A DNA stretch of 64,000 bases from an uncultured Flavobacteriaceae bacterium (GCA_947494205.1 CANLUH010000011.1:62001-126000); one strand, 5' to 3'. Counted from the stretch's first letter, positions 43,628 to 53,076 are shown. Notes: generated from the letters alone by a model not told the origin. Numbers and translations: made by a program.

Positions 43628-46600
43628 ATGACTAAAGTATATAGATTATTTCAAGATAGAGATTTACAAGATTGGGAAGATCGTGGAGAACCTTACGGTC
43701 CATCTGTTATCGAAGATATAGAAAATCCAGATGGTGATTTTTCTAAAAAAGCACCAACATCTATTCCTAGCCCATTTGCTAGAATAGATTTAGCTAGATC
43801 AGCTTTTAAATATATAGTCGATAAAAATGATTTTACAGGAAATACAATCTATCATCAATTAGTTTCCGACTGTTTAGATGTTGCTCAATTATTTTTTAAT
43901 ATAGATACTTTAGGTGATAGAGCACAAATTAAAGTTTGGGATAAAAATATAGACTTACAAAACTTAATAGATTCTAATAATCCTAGACATCAACTTCTTG
44001 GCGAGACACTAGATCTTTATTTAAAACAAGATTCTAAATCCAATAATTTTGATTCTTTAAATAAAATGTATTTTTTATTATATGATAATAAAATTGTTGG
44101 AGGCACCTCTCCTATTTCTTTATTCTTTACCTCTGCTAATGACTTAAGTTTTGTAAAAGTAAACTTTGGTAACGATATTACTTTCGATGACAATTTATGT
44201 CCACTTTATGAAAGAGATGGAGAGTTTCAAAAATACTTATATACCTTTTTTTATGCCCATCCAGAACTCTTTACTAAAATGAAAAACATTGCTGACTATT
44301 TAGAGCAAAGTTTAAAACAATTAGATTATTATAATAACAACTTATATAAAGAAATTAAGAATATTGAAGACACAAAACCGCAAGATTTATTAGAAATCTT
44401 AAATGATGAAGCTATTTACAAAGCTTTAGATACAGGGTCTGCTAATGATAATGTTATGATTCTTAATTTTCCTTTGAAGAAAAAGAAAATTGGTAATAGA
44501 AGTGATATAATAGAACAGAATAGTCAATTTTTAATTAACTCATCTAAACCTGTAACGCTTCCACCTCTTGTACTTCAAAATAAGTTTTCGGAAGCACTAA
44601 TCTATACAGATACAAATGTAAAATGGAACAGTAGCTGGGAAGTACCTTATTATAACGAGACACCTATAATAGAGAGAACATTACCAAATCAATTAGATAG
44701 ATATCCTTATGTAACGGTAAGTGATTTTTTGCAACCCTATTTAATAAGGATCCCGTTTACATTAAACTCTAAAAAGTACTTTAATGGTAATACTAAATAC
44801 GAAAGTGGAGACAAAAACAATAGTTACTTATTACCACTAACAGCATCTTTTTTTGAATATTTCAGTGCTGAGGATTTAAAGAATAATCCAAACATGATAG
44901 AAATGAAAGCATATGCGAATTCTGTTGTAGTTAACCTTAGAATACCTATTAAAGGCAACCAAAACATTAAGCATATTACTTTTAGTAGAACATACCAAAA
45001 TAGCGGTCTTGCCGGAAATATTCCCGACTTATTAAATAATAAAGGTTTTATTATGGATAATAAAGTCTCTTTAGCAATACACCCTTTCGAAAAAATGAGT
45101 AAAAACAATGCACATTATCGTGTTATGTTTTTAGACAAAAACCGTAAAGAAACACTTCATTACAAATACAATCTTAGTTTTTATTCCAACAACAGCAATC
45201 AACCTGTAGTTTCTAATAAAAAATCGAGGACAAACAAAGAGAACAATGTTATCGGTACAGATTTCTACTTAATAGAGTCTAATTTCGATTATATAAATTT
45301 AGAACAAAATAATGCAAATGGTATTATTATACCATTATTAAACAATAAAAAAGGAACCAAGAAATTAAAATTTGCTGTAGATTTTGGTACAACCAATACA
45401 CATATTGAATATAAAACAGAAGATATAGGTCCTATTCCCTTCGAAATAAGTAACGAAGATATTCAATATGAAACATTACATACTAATTTTAAAGATTCTA
45501 ATACTATCAATGATAATTTAAATGATGCTTTAGAAGATATAAATGAGTATTTAAGGCATGAATTTTACCCAAGCATTATAGGGGGTAATTCTGAATTTAA
45601 ATTCCCTATAAGAACTGTTACTGGAGAAAGTGAATCGCTTGATTATAATACAACACCTGATGCCTTAGCAGATATTAATATTCCGTTCGATTACGAGAAA
45701 TACGCTAGTAAACGTAATACCATTGTTACTCCAAACTTAAAATGGTCTGATTTTAATAAAGAAAAAAGTAACAATAAAGATCGAGTAAAATGTTTTATAG
45801 AAACCATTGTACTGCTTATAAGAGCCAAGGTATTAGCTAGCGGAGGTAGCTTAGAATCTACAGAAGTAGTCTGGTTTTATCCATCAAGTATGGAACAATT
45901 AAAAATAGAATCGTTAGAAAAAATATGGAATACATTTTATAAAAAATATATTAACAGTGGTGAAACTAAAAAAATATCCGAATCTATAGCTCCTTTCTAT
46001 TTTTATAAAAAGCGTAGAAATATTTTAGATGCAGATAAGCCAGTAGTATCTATAGATATTGGGGGAGGTACAAGTGATATTGTTGTTTTTAGTAAAAACG
46101 ACCCTATACTAATATCATCTTCTAGATATGCTGCAAATTCTATTTTTGGAGATGGTTACGGAGGTTCTTCAGAAATTAATGGTTTCATTAAAAAATACGG
46201 AGATATCATGAATGATTTAATCTCTAAAAATGAGTTAAGCGAAATTCAAAATGCATTCAATCAAATCAACAATAAAAACAAATCTGAAGACATTATCGCT
46301 TTCTATTTTTCTTTAGCAACTAATACAGAAGTAAAAAGAAAAAAAATCCCTTTAATTTTTGATGAAAAATTAGCAGAGGACAACGAGTTAAAAATAGTAT
46401 TCATTGTATTCTTTAGCTCTATTATTTATCACTTAGCTAAACTAATGCAAAGTAAAGACCTCGCATATCCAGAAAACATTCTGTTTAGTGGAACTGGGTC
46501 TAAAGTTATTTTAATAACCAGTGGTAGTGATAATTTAGAGAAGCTTAATAAAATGACAACTTTAATTTTCGAAAAAGTATACAATACATCTATAACAAGA

Positions 46601-47056
46601 GAAATAGAGTTAAAAATAGAGTCTGAACCTAAAGAAGTGACATGTAAAGGAGGTTTAGAAATCGATACCGATATTAAAGACTTTGAGTCTATTAAAGAAA
46701 TCCTTATTGGAGACGAAAAAGGAACAACCAATAAAGAAGCCAAGCTTCTATATAAAGAGTTATTATCTAAAAATGAGTTATTAGAAAGTGTAAAAAAAGA
46801 AAATGAAAACTTTATAGACTTATTATTCGATTTAAATAATGACCTCAATTTTAAAAACTACTTCGGAATTAATTCAAATGATTTTGAGACTTATAAAAAA
46901 GTGTTGAAACAAGATATAATGAAATTTCTAAAATCTGGTATTACTCTGAAACAAAAGATAAATTCTGATGATATAGACGAATCTTTATTCTTTTACCCCT
47001 TAGTAGGGGCGTTAAATAACTTAGCATATAAAATTGCAAACAAACAGAAAGAATAA
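43628..47056 (+). CDS. Actin/Hsp70-like ATPase with ~580-residue N-terminal region
   Basis: A 1,142-residue protein. The C-terminal half is an actin/Hsp70-fold ATPase: phosphate-1 motif KFAVDFGTTNTHIEY near residue 580, phosphate-2 motif VVSIDIGGGTSDIVVF near 803, and adenosine motif NILFSGTGSKVI near 951. The region before residue 580 is unlike any actin or Hsp70 extension I know; it is beta-rich in parts and could bind the tubulin-like partner. The last ~100 residues are helical. No signal peptide or membrane segment, so cytoplasmic. It follows the tubulin-like gene by two bases. Having both cytoskeleton-type folds in one operon is unusual. Confidence 0.75.
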   Translation: MTKVYRLFQDRDLQDWEDRGEPYGPSVIEDIENPDGDFSKKAPTSIPSPFARIDLARSAFKYIVDKNDFTGNTIYHQLVSDCLDVAQLFFNIDTLGDRAQIKVWDKNIDLQNLIDSNNPRHQLLGETLDLYLKQDSKSNNFDSLNKMYFLLYDNKIVGGTSPISLFFTSANDLSFVKVNFGNDITFDDNLCPLYERDGEFQKYLYTFFYAHPELFTKMKNIADYLEQSLKQLDYYNNNLYKEIKNIEDTKPQDLLEILNDEAIYKALDTGSANDNVMILNFPLKKKKIGNRSDIIEQNSQFLINSSKPVTLPPLVLQNKFSEALIYTDTNVKWNSSWEVPYYNETPIIERTLPNQLDRYPYVTVSDFLQPYLIRIPFTLNSKKYFNGNTKYESGDKNNSYLLPLTASFFEYFSAEDLKNNPNMIEMKAYANSVVVNLRIPIKGNQNIKHITFSRTYQNSGLAGNIPDLLNNKGFIMDNKVSLAIHPFEKMSKNNAHYRVMFLDKNRKETLHYKYNLSFYSNNSNQPVVSNKKSRTNKENNVIGTDFYLIESNFDYINLEQNNANGIIIPLLNNKKGTKKLKFAVDFGTTNTHIEYKTEDIGPIPFEISNEDIQYETLHTNFKDSNTINDNLNDALEDINEYLRHEFYPSIIGGNSEFKFPIRTVTGESESLDYNTTPDALADINIPFDYEKYASKRNTIVTPNLKWSDFNKEKSNNKDRVKCFIETIVLLIRAKVLASGGSLESTEVVWFYPSSMEQLKIESLEKIWNTFYKKYINSGETKKISESIAPFYFYKKRRNILDADKPVVSIDIGGGTSDIVVFSKNDPILISSSRYAANSIFGDGYGGSSEINGFIKKYGDIMNDLISKNELSEIQNAFNQINNKNKSEDIIAFYFSLATNTEVKRKKIPLIFDEKLAEDNELKIVFIVFFSSIIYHLAKLMQSKDLAYPENILFSGTGSKVILITSGSDNLEKLNKMTTLIFEKVYNTSITREIELKIESEPKEVTCKGGLEIDTDIKDFESIKEILIGDEKGTTNKEAKLLYKELLSKNELLESVKKENENFIDLLFDLNNDLNFKNYFGINSNDFETYKKVLKQDIMKFLKSGITLKQKINSDDIDESLFFYPLVGALNNLAYKIANKQKE

Positions 47057-47141
47057 GTTATTAATCTAAGCTTTATAATTGAATACTACCATAAGTATAT
47101 AAAACGCTATTAAGATACTAACCACAAAAGCATACTAACTC

Positions 47142-48353
47142 ATGAAAACCAAAATAGTAATTTTAATTACTTTTATTCTTCTTAGTAATTATTCATTTCC
47201 ACAACAAATAACTGCTGATGATTACGATAAGTTAATAGATTATTGCGCTTGTAAGATTGCATATACTTACACTAAAAACTATGCTGCTGCTAATAAAGAG
47301 AAAACAGAAGCTAGATCTTTTAACGATAGTATAAACCTAAAATTAAAATCTTTTGACTTAAATTCAGTTGAACTCGATAGTTTACTTTCTAGAAATAACT
47401 TCGCTAAATATAATGCTTCATTAAAAAAGAGAATAGAAACAACAAAAAGCGAAATATTATTAAGTTATACTATTGAAGAGAATAAGGAACAGATTCAATC
47501 AAACTTATTTAATTATAATAAAGAATCCGATTTTTCAGTATTTTTTAGTAATACCCCTAATGAATTAATCTCTTTAAAAGAAGATATAGAAAACTCTATA
47601 AATAAAAAACTAGAGCCGTTTATTATTAGTACACCTCAAAAGGAAGAGAAAAAAGAAGAAATCGAAGACAAAAATGGAGAACAATCTCCTGTTGTTAAAA
47701 ACAGAATAAAGTGGGAATACTTTTTAGCCATACCTATTTTACTATTCTTGTTTTATATATTATTTAAACAGCAAATTTTAAAACTTAACAACAAAATTGA
47801 TACAAAGGTTTCTAAAGATCATTTTGAAGAATTTGAGACTTATAAAGACCGTATAGATATCAATAACCAAGATTTATTTAAAAAAATTGATACTCTTAAA
47901 AAAGACCTCGACCACAAAATTTCAGATTTAAGTGATGCTATAGCTCTTTTACAAACTAAGGACTCTTCAAATGGTCATACAAATGAAGTTTCGTCTCCGA
48001 AAATAATACCACAAAAAGAAGAATCACAAACAGAACTTAATAACTATTACGCGCCTAGACCGAATAAAGATGGAGAATTCTTAGAAACTTCATTTTCTAA
48101 AACTAACAAAGACTCTAAATATTATATTATTACTCTAGTGGATGATAGGAATGCAGAATTTACTTTTTTAAGTTCTGAAGATACTGTACTTGAAGCAACA
48201 AATTCTCCTGAAAGATATATAGATCTGGCATGTAATGCCATAAACCCATTAAATCAGCATGCACAAAAAATAATAACTGACACTCCAGGTACGGCAATTA
48301 AAAAAGATAATAAATGGGTAGTGGAAACTAAAGCAAAAATAAGATATGAATAA
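47142..48353 (+). CDS. One-TM coiled-coil protein of the motor operon
   Basis: A 403-residue protein with a signal peptide (cleavage near YSFPQQ), a helical periplasmic part (~20-185), one membrane helix (YFLAIPILLFLFYILFK, near 190-207), a coiled coil (~210-275) and a compact C-terminal domain of ~100 residues (YYIITLVDDRNAEFTFL ... TKAKIRYE) in the cytoplasm. This would link periplasm and cytoplasm, and could pass a signal from the motor to the NTPases. I do not recognise a family. Its end overlaps the MotA-like start by eight bases; 85 bp with no clear promoter precede it. Confidence 0.65.
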   Translation: MKTKIVILITFILLSNYSFPQQITADDYDKLIDYCACKIAYTYTKNYAAANKEKTEARSFNDSINLKLKSFDLNSVELDSLLSRNNFAKYNASLKKRIETTKSEILLSYTIEENKEQIQSNLFNYNKESDFSVFFSNTPNELISLKEDIENSINKKLEPFIISTPQKEEKKEEIEDKNGEQSPVVKNRIKWEYFLAIPILLFLFYILFKQQILKLNNKIDTKVSKDHFEEFETYKDRIDINNQDLFKKIDTLKKDLDHKISDLSDAIALLQTKDSSNGHTNEVSSPKIIPQKEESQTELNNYYAPRPNKDGEFLETSFSKTNKDSKYYIITLVDDRNAEFTFLSSEDTVLEATNSPERYIDLACNAINPLNQHAQKIITDTPGTAIKKDNKWVVETKAKIRYE

Positions 48354-49827
48354 CATTACAATATTAGAACTTATACTGGTAGCTTGTATTGTAATTATTC
48401 AAACAAAACAGGCACTCAAAACACACAAAAAAATAAAAACATTAAACACTCTAATCCCAGATATTGATGTCTTTAAAATCAAAAAATATAATATTAGTAC
48501 TGAAGATTTACAAACGGCAAAACCGAAAGAAATTCTAAACAACTTATCTGCTTATCACATAGATATAAATGAAGAGAACGAAACACTGTTTTCAATTATA
48601 AAAAATGAAATAAGTTTAGTTAACCCAGAAGATAAATATAGTACAGTTTTTAATACCATTTTACATTCTATAAATGTCTATTTACTTAGAAATAAAGGTG
48701 CTTCTACAGATTTCAACCTCATTAAAGACATTACAGAACGTTATGTAGATATTGAAGAGAATGACATTAATGATGCTGTTACGGTTCCTTTATACTTAGG
48801 TCTAATAGGTACAATGCTAGGAATTATATTTGGTTTAATAAATCTATTTATAGTTTCTAATAGTGAAAATGATTTCGAAGTACAAGGCTTTTTATTAGGG
48901 GTCTCTATTGCTATGTTTGCTAGTTTATATGGCTTAATTTGGACAGTAAGCAATTCAAATTTCAAATTTAAAGTAGCTAGAAGAAATGTAGAAAAAACGA
49001 AAAACAATTTTTACACTTTTATTCAAACCGAGTTATTACCTATACTTAACCAAAGTGTATCCTCTAGTATCCATACGCTCCATACTAACCTTGTCAAGTT
49101 TAATGATGGTTTTACGGGAAACATAAACAACTTAACTTATATACTTAATAAAAATTATGATGCAGTTATTGCGCAAGAAAGCATCTTAAACCATCTAGAG
49201 AAAATAGATATTAATGAGTATGCTAAAGCCAATGTAAAAGTTTTAAGCGAACTAAGAAACGGAACTAAAGATTTACAAAAGTTTAATCAATATTTAAATC
49301 TTTTAAATTCTACAGTAGAAAATACCTCAGAACTATCGGAAGCCTTCGAGTCTATTTTAGAACGTACAAATAACTTTGAAAACTTAGCCCAAAAATTAGA
49401 TAATAGAGTTGAAGAGAGTAACAAACTTGTTCAGTTTTTAAATAACCACTACGAAGTTTTAAGCGAACGCGGTCATTTAATAACAGATTCTGTAAAAAAA
49501 GTAGACGATGTGCTCATTAAATCTTTAGTAGAACTACAAGACCACACCACTACCAAAATTACTGCGATTAAAGAAATTACAGAGAAGGAAGAAGATTTAA
49601 TGACACAAACATTAGCCGAAAATAAAAGTCATTTTTCAAAATTATCCTTACTGGCAGATTTGAATGAAAATTTTATAGAATTAAAGAATATAATAGGATC
49701 TAACTCTAATAATGATAAAAACATATTAGAAGCCATACATAAACAATTAACCAATATTTATAATCAATCTGAAGAATCTATTTTTAATAAATTTAAAAAA
49801 TGGTTATCAAAAAAAGATGAGAAATAA
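48346..49827 (+). CDS. MotA/TolQ/ExbB/ZorA-like channel protein with long cytoplasmic tail
   Basis: A 493-residue inner-membrane protein. One helix at the N-terminus is followed by a ~120-residue cytoplasmic loop. Then come two helices with the MotA/ExbB pattern, YLGLIGTMLGIIFGLINLF (~147-167) and FLLGVSIAMFASLYGLIWTV (~180-200), which in this superfamily line the ion path. The remaining ~290 residues form a long helical, coiled-coil cytoplasmic tail, as in ZorA of the Zorya system and unlike the short ExbB. It would form a pentamer around the MotB-like subunits. Stop and next start overlap by one base (TAATG). Confidence 0.8.
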   Translation: MNNITILELILVACIVIIQTKQALKTHKKIKTLNTLIPDIDVFKIKKYNISTEDLQTAKPKEILNNLSAYHIDINEENETLFSIIKNEISLVNPEDKYSTVFNTILHSINVYLLRNKGASTDFNLIKDITERYVDIEENDINDAVTVPLYLGLIGTMLGIIFGLINLFIVSNSENDFEVQGFLLGVSIAMFASLYGLIWTVSNSNFKFKVARRNVEKTKNNFYTFIQTELLPILNQSVSSSIHTLHTNLVKFNDGFTGNINNLTYILNKNYDAVIAQESILNHLEKIDINEYAKANVKVLSELRNGTKDLQKFNQYLNLLNSTVENTSELSEAFESILERTNNFENLAQKLDNRVEESNKLVQFLNNHYEVLSERGHLITDSVKKVDDVLIKSLVELQDHTTTKITAIKEITEKEEDLMTQTLAENKSHFSKLSLLADLNENFIELKNIIGSNSNNDKNILEAIHKQLTNIYNQSEESIFNKFKKWLSKKDEK

Positions 49828-51584
49828 TGTTTTACTATCTTATATTAATTGCGATTTTAACTTATTACATTCTCATAAACAAAATATTAAATGAGAATCC
49901 AAAATTACTTTTTTTTAAAAGAGCAGGTAGTTTATTGGTTATATCATTAGCATTAATTTCTTTAAACTTTGGTATACATTCTGAAGTATTCTCTAGCCAT
50001 AATAAATATGGTTCTGAAGTAAAAAATTCCTATAATTTTTTTGACCCATTAGACATTTTAAAATTTCCAATAGAACAATATGGAATTAATATTGACTCAA
50101 AATACATTCCTAAAATTACAGTATCTGAAGATTCATTAATTCAAAAAAAAACAAGACGAATTACTATTGTAATAGATAAAACAAGTTCTACAAAGTCTGA
50201 AGAAAAATATATTTTAGAAATCAAAAAAACATTAATAGCGTATTTAAAAAAAGCAACTCCATTAAAAAATAAAATTAATTTAACAAAATTAGAAATTGAG
50301 GATTTATTTCTATTGACAGCTTTAGAAAGAATTTATAGAGATAAGGATGAAACATATATTGATTTATTATTTTACAAAGGTAATTCTGAATATGAATCTC
50401 CATTCAATACAGATGTTAAAATTAATAAAGAAAGTATTGTTGATCTATTTAAGAAGTGTGCTGATGATTTAAGAAGCATTAATAAAAAGAATATAAGTAA
50501 AAGGAATACATCTACAATCAATACCGATTTTTCTTTTGTGCTCGAAAAAATTTCTTCCGAGGCCTACATTACTTCAAATTCAGATAATAATGTATCTACT
50601 AGTTTAATTATATTAAGCGACTTCGCACATGAAGATGAAGCTACGCATAAATCCTTTAAAAATCTTAATTATAAACTACAATCTCTTGGCCATAAAATAA
50701 ATCAAATTAACTTAATACAATTTAAAGGTAATGGTAAGTATAAAGAGTTAGCTACTAGAACAATTAATCTTTTTAGAAAAAATTTTAACCATATCAATTT
50801 TTATGAATTTAATGACGCTTTAATAGATAATGAAATACTCATAAACAAATCATACCCTTCACAGATAGCAAAAATGTTTTCTTATTCTTCCGATGTTGAA
50901 AAATCTAACCCAGTTATATTTTATCATTCTTGGAATAAAGAAAGTTATAACTACGACTATGCTAGTAATATAGTACTTTCAAAAAAAAACAAATCAGAAA
51001 ACACTTATAGTTTAGGTTATGGTTATAGTAGAAATACCATAACAAAAACAGAATATAGCTATTTAATTAACAATAATAAAAAAGTTTCTGCTTTTCAATA
51101 TTTACCAAAAAACATTAATAAAAATGAAACTACTCCGCTTACTTTTGTAACCAATCAAATAGAGAGTAAAGATTATTTTTTAGAATTTCATAAAATCAAT
51201 TCTACATATATATCTAGAGTTCCTATAGTTTTTAAATCGAGCCTTCCTATAACGACTTGCATATATCTAATCTTTTTATATTTATTTTTTGGATTAACTT
51301 TTTCTTTTATAATATTTTACTTTAGCATTATTCTTTTTAATAAATGGTCATGGAAAAAAAAATTTAAAACTCCTTATAAACTTTGTTATAGTGTTATCCT
51401 TTTCTCTACTACAACTTTTTTATTCTATGTTATAATATACTTTATAAGTAATGTTTATAAACACATAACAAGCTTTATTAAATTAGGGTTTGATAAATGG
51501 AATATTATTCTTTTCATTATGACATTCGCAATATTTTATATCATACTAATAGGTTCTGATTATAAAAAATTAAAACAACAATGA
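49827..51584 (+). CDS. Membrane vWA-like protein of the motor operon
   Basis: A 585-residue protein with two N-terminal membrane helices (about residues 1-20 and 30-50), a large soluble part that begins a vWA-like fold (ITIVIDKTSSTKSEEKYI, near residue 112, with DKTSS in place of DxSxS; later LIILSDFAHEDEA), and three C-terminal helices (~475-510, 520-545, 560-580). By topology the vWA part is probably periplasmic. It follows the MotA-like gene with a one-base overlap and overlaps the first MotB-like gene by four, so it is likely a stoichiometric part of the motor. No closer family is recognised. Confidence 0.65.
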   Translation: MFYYLILIAILTYYILINKILNENPKLLFFKRAGSLLVISLALISLNFGIHSEVFSSHNKYGSEVKNSYNFFDPLDILKFPIEQYGINIDSKYIPKITVSEDSLIQKKTRRITIVIDKTSSTKSEEKYILEIKKTLIAYLKKATPLKNKINLTKLEIEDLFLLTALERIYRDKDETYIDLLFYKGNSEYESPFNTDVKINKESIVDLFKKCADDLRSINKKNISKRNTSTINTDFSFVLEKISSEAYITSNSDNNVSTSLIILSDFAHEDEATHKSFKNLNYKLQSLGHKINQINLIQFKGNGKYKELATRTINLFRKNFNHINFYEFNDALIDNEILINKSYPSQIAKMFSYSSDVEKSNPVIFYHSWNKESYNYDYASNIVLSKKNKSENTYSLGYGYSRNTITKTEYSYLINNNKKVSAFQYLPKNINKNETTPLTFVTNQIESKDYFLEFHKINSTYISRVPIVFKSSLPITTCIYLIFLYLFFGLTFSFIIFYFSIILFNKWSWKKKFKTPYKLCYSVILFSTTTFLFYVIIYFISNVYKHITSFIKLGFDKWNIILFIMTFAIFYIILIGSDYKKLKQQ

Positions 51585-52378
51585 AAAAAAAGTCTAATAA
51601 CATCTTCTGGATGAGCTTTTCAGATCTTATGACGAGTCTATTCTTTGTTGTTTTAGTCCTTTATGTCTTAACCTATATCATGCTTCAAAAAAGAGACAAG
51701 GCTCTTTTAGAAACCGTAAGTAACCTTAAACTAAAAGAATTAGAAAATGAAGAGATTGTAGAAAATTTAAAACGTAAAGAACAACAATTATATATAACAG
51801 TTGAAGAATTACAAAATAAATTAAAAATATTTGATTTAGTCGAAGAAAACTTAAAGCCTATAAAGAACAATTCTAAACTTTTTAGGTATGAAGAAACTTA
51901 TAAACGATTTACACTTGCTTTTGATGTTAATTTCGAAATAGGGCAATATCAAATTAAAAATAATAAACTCAAAGATTACGCTAGTACCTCAAAAAAAATA
52001 AAAGAAGTTGGTTTAGAACTTCAAAAAATAATTAATCACTTAGCATATCAAAAAACAAAAGATAAATCACTTGAAAATGTGTCCTATTTACTAATTATAT
52101 CTGGTTATGCTTCTCATTTATTAAATGGCTCTGAAACATTAGACTATGAATTAAGTTATAAAAGAGCTTATAACTTATGGAAATACTGGAAAACCATTGG
52201 GGTAAATTTTGAAAATGAAAGATATAAAGGATTAATAGATCTTCAAGTCTCTGGTAACGGCTGGGGAGGCATTGGTCGTTTCACTAGAGATCCTAAAAAT
52301 CAATTTATTAACGAGAAGAAGAACCAACGTTTTATAATACAAATCGTTCCCAAAATAGGAAATGCAATCAACCAATAA
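51581..52378 (+). CDS. MotB/OmpA-like stator protein 1
   Basis: A 265-residue protein. The single N-terminal helix reads FWMSFSDLMTSLFFVVLVLY and keeps the aspartate (Asp15) that carries the ion in MotB, ExbD and ZorB. A coiled-coil spacer (~40-90) leads to an OmpA/MotB-type peptidoglycan-binding domain with YLLIISGYAS, ELSYKRAYNLW and a closing NQRFIIQIVPK. The Arg in the LSxxRA segment, which binds diaminopimelate in OmpA, is present. The GHTD segment is changed to SGYAS, so binding may differ. Six bases later comes a second protein of the same type. Confidence 0.85.
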   Translation: MKKKSNNIFWMSFSDLMTSLFFVVLVLYVLTYIMLQKRDKALLETVSNLKLKELENEEIVENLKRKEQQLYITVEELQNKLKIFDLVEENLKPIKNNSKLFRYEETYKRFTLAFDVNFEIGQYQIKNNKLKDYASTSKKIKEVGLELQKIINHLAYQKTKDKSLENVSYLLIISGYASHLLNGSETLDYELSYKRAYNLWKYWKTIGVNFENERYKGLIDLQVSGNGWGGIGRFTRDPKNQFINEKKNQRFIIQIVPKIGNAINQ

Positions 52379-52383
52379 AAGCA

Positions 52384-53022
52384 ATGAAAAAAAACAGTAA
52401 TAATCTTTTTTGGATTAGTTTTTCGGATGTAATGACAAGTCTGTTTTTTGTTGTTTTAGTATTGTATGTTTTAACTTATGTAATGTTAAAAAAACAGCAA
52501 AACAACTTGTTAGTAGAAAACGAAAAACTGAATCAAATATTAAAATTAGAACAACAATTTAAGCCTTTACAAAACGATAATGATTTTATTTATTTAAAAG
52601 ATTGTAAAAAATACATATCAAAAACATTAAGCAAAATAGAAATATTTGAACCTAATAAAACTACAATAAAAAAGAAATATCAAACGGCCGCAATTAATGT
52701 TGGGAAACAAATAGAATCATTATTACAAAACTTAAACACTAACAATACAAACTTCTCTTACCTTATTATTATTGAAGGTAATATGGCCAATACTTGGGAT
52801 AAAAAATATAACAAAAACAATAATTATGGCTATAACACCAGTTATAAAAGAGCTCTAGCGGTATATCAACTTTGGAATAGAAATAATATTAATTTAAGAC
52901 AATATAACTCAGAAGTCTTAATAAGCGGTAGTGGATTTAATGGTTTATGTCGTGATAAAATTGAAGATAATAACAAAAGGTTTTCCGTACAAATAATTCC
53001 TAAAATCGAGTACTCAAATTAA
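52384..53022 (+). CDS. MotB/OmpA-like stator protein 2
   Basis: A 212-residue paralogue of the previous protein. The helix is almost the same (FWISFSDVMTSLFFVVLVLY) with Asp15 in the same place. The spacer is much shorter, and the domain carries YLIIIEGNMA, NTSYKRALAVYQLW and NKRFSVQIIPK. Its spacing suggests a smaller reach to the cell wall than its partner. MotB-type subunits act as dimers inside a MotA pentamer, so these two may form a heterodimer. Last gene of the operon; a terminator begins four bases after its stop. Confidence 0.85.
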   Translation: MKKNSNNLFWISFSDVMTSLFFVVLVLYVLTYVMLKKQQNNLLVENEKLNQILKLEQQFKPLQNDNDFIYLKDCKKYISKTLSKIEIFEPNKTTIKKKYQTAAINVGKQIESLLQNLNTNNTNFSYLIIIEGNMANTWDKKYNKNNNYGYNTSYKRALAVYQLWNRNNINLRQYNSEVLISGSGFNGLCRDKIEDNNKRFSVQIIPKIEYSN

Positions 53023-53025
53023 AGT

Positions 53026-53051
53026 AAAAACACGTATTTCTACGTATTTTT
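53026..53051 (+). terminator. Terminator of the motor operon
   Basis: AAAAAC-ACGTA pairs with TACGT-ATTTTT around TTTC (one C-A mismatch). It begins four bases after the last stop codon and is followed by further Ts, so it defines the right end of the operon. Confidence 0.7.
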
Positions 53052-53068
53052 AAATTCTACAAAAACAA

Positions 53069-53076
53069 TAATTTTG
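53069..53076 (+). promoter_or_regulatory. Candidate -7 element for the CotH-like gene
   Basis: TAATTTTG matches TAnnTTTG 30 bp before the start codon. No convincing TTG is placed 19-20 bp upstream. Confidence 0.45.

Noticed and set aside
40152-53022. Calling the motor operon a Zorya system
   Set aside because: Only the ZorA/ZorB-like motor is present. There is no ZorC, no ZorD helicase-nuclease and no ZorE nuclease, while tubulin-like, actin-like and vWA-like genes are extra.
48346-53022. Gliding or T9SS motor (GldL/GldM)
   Set aside because: GldM has a long periplasmic beta-rich structure with no OmpA domain, and GldL lacks such a tail. The two MotB-like proteins here have OmpA-type wall-binding ends.
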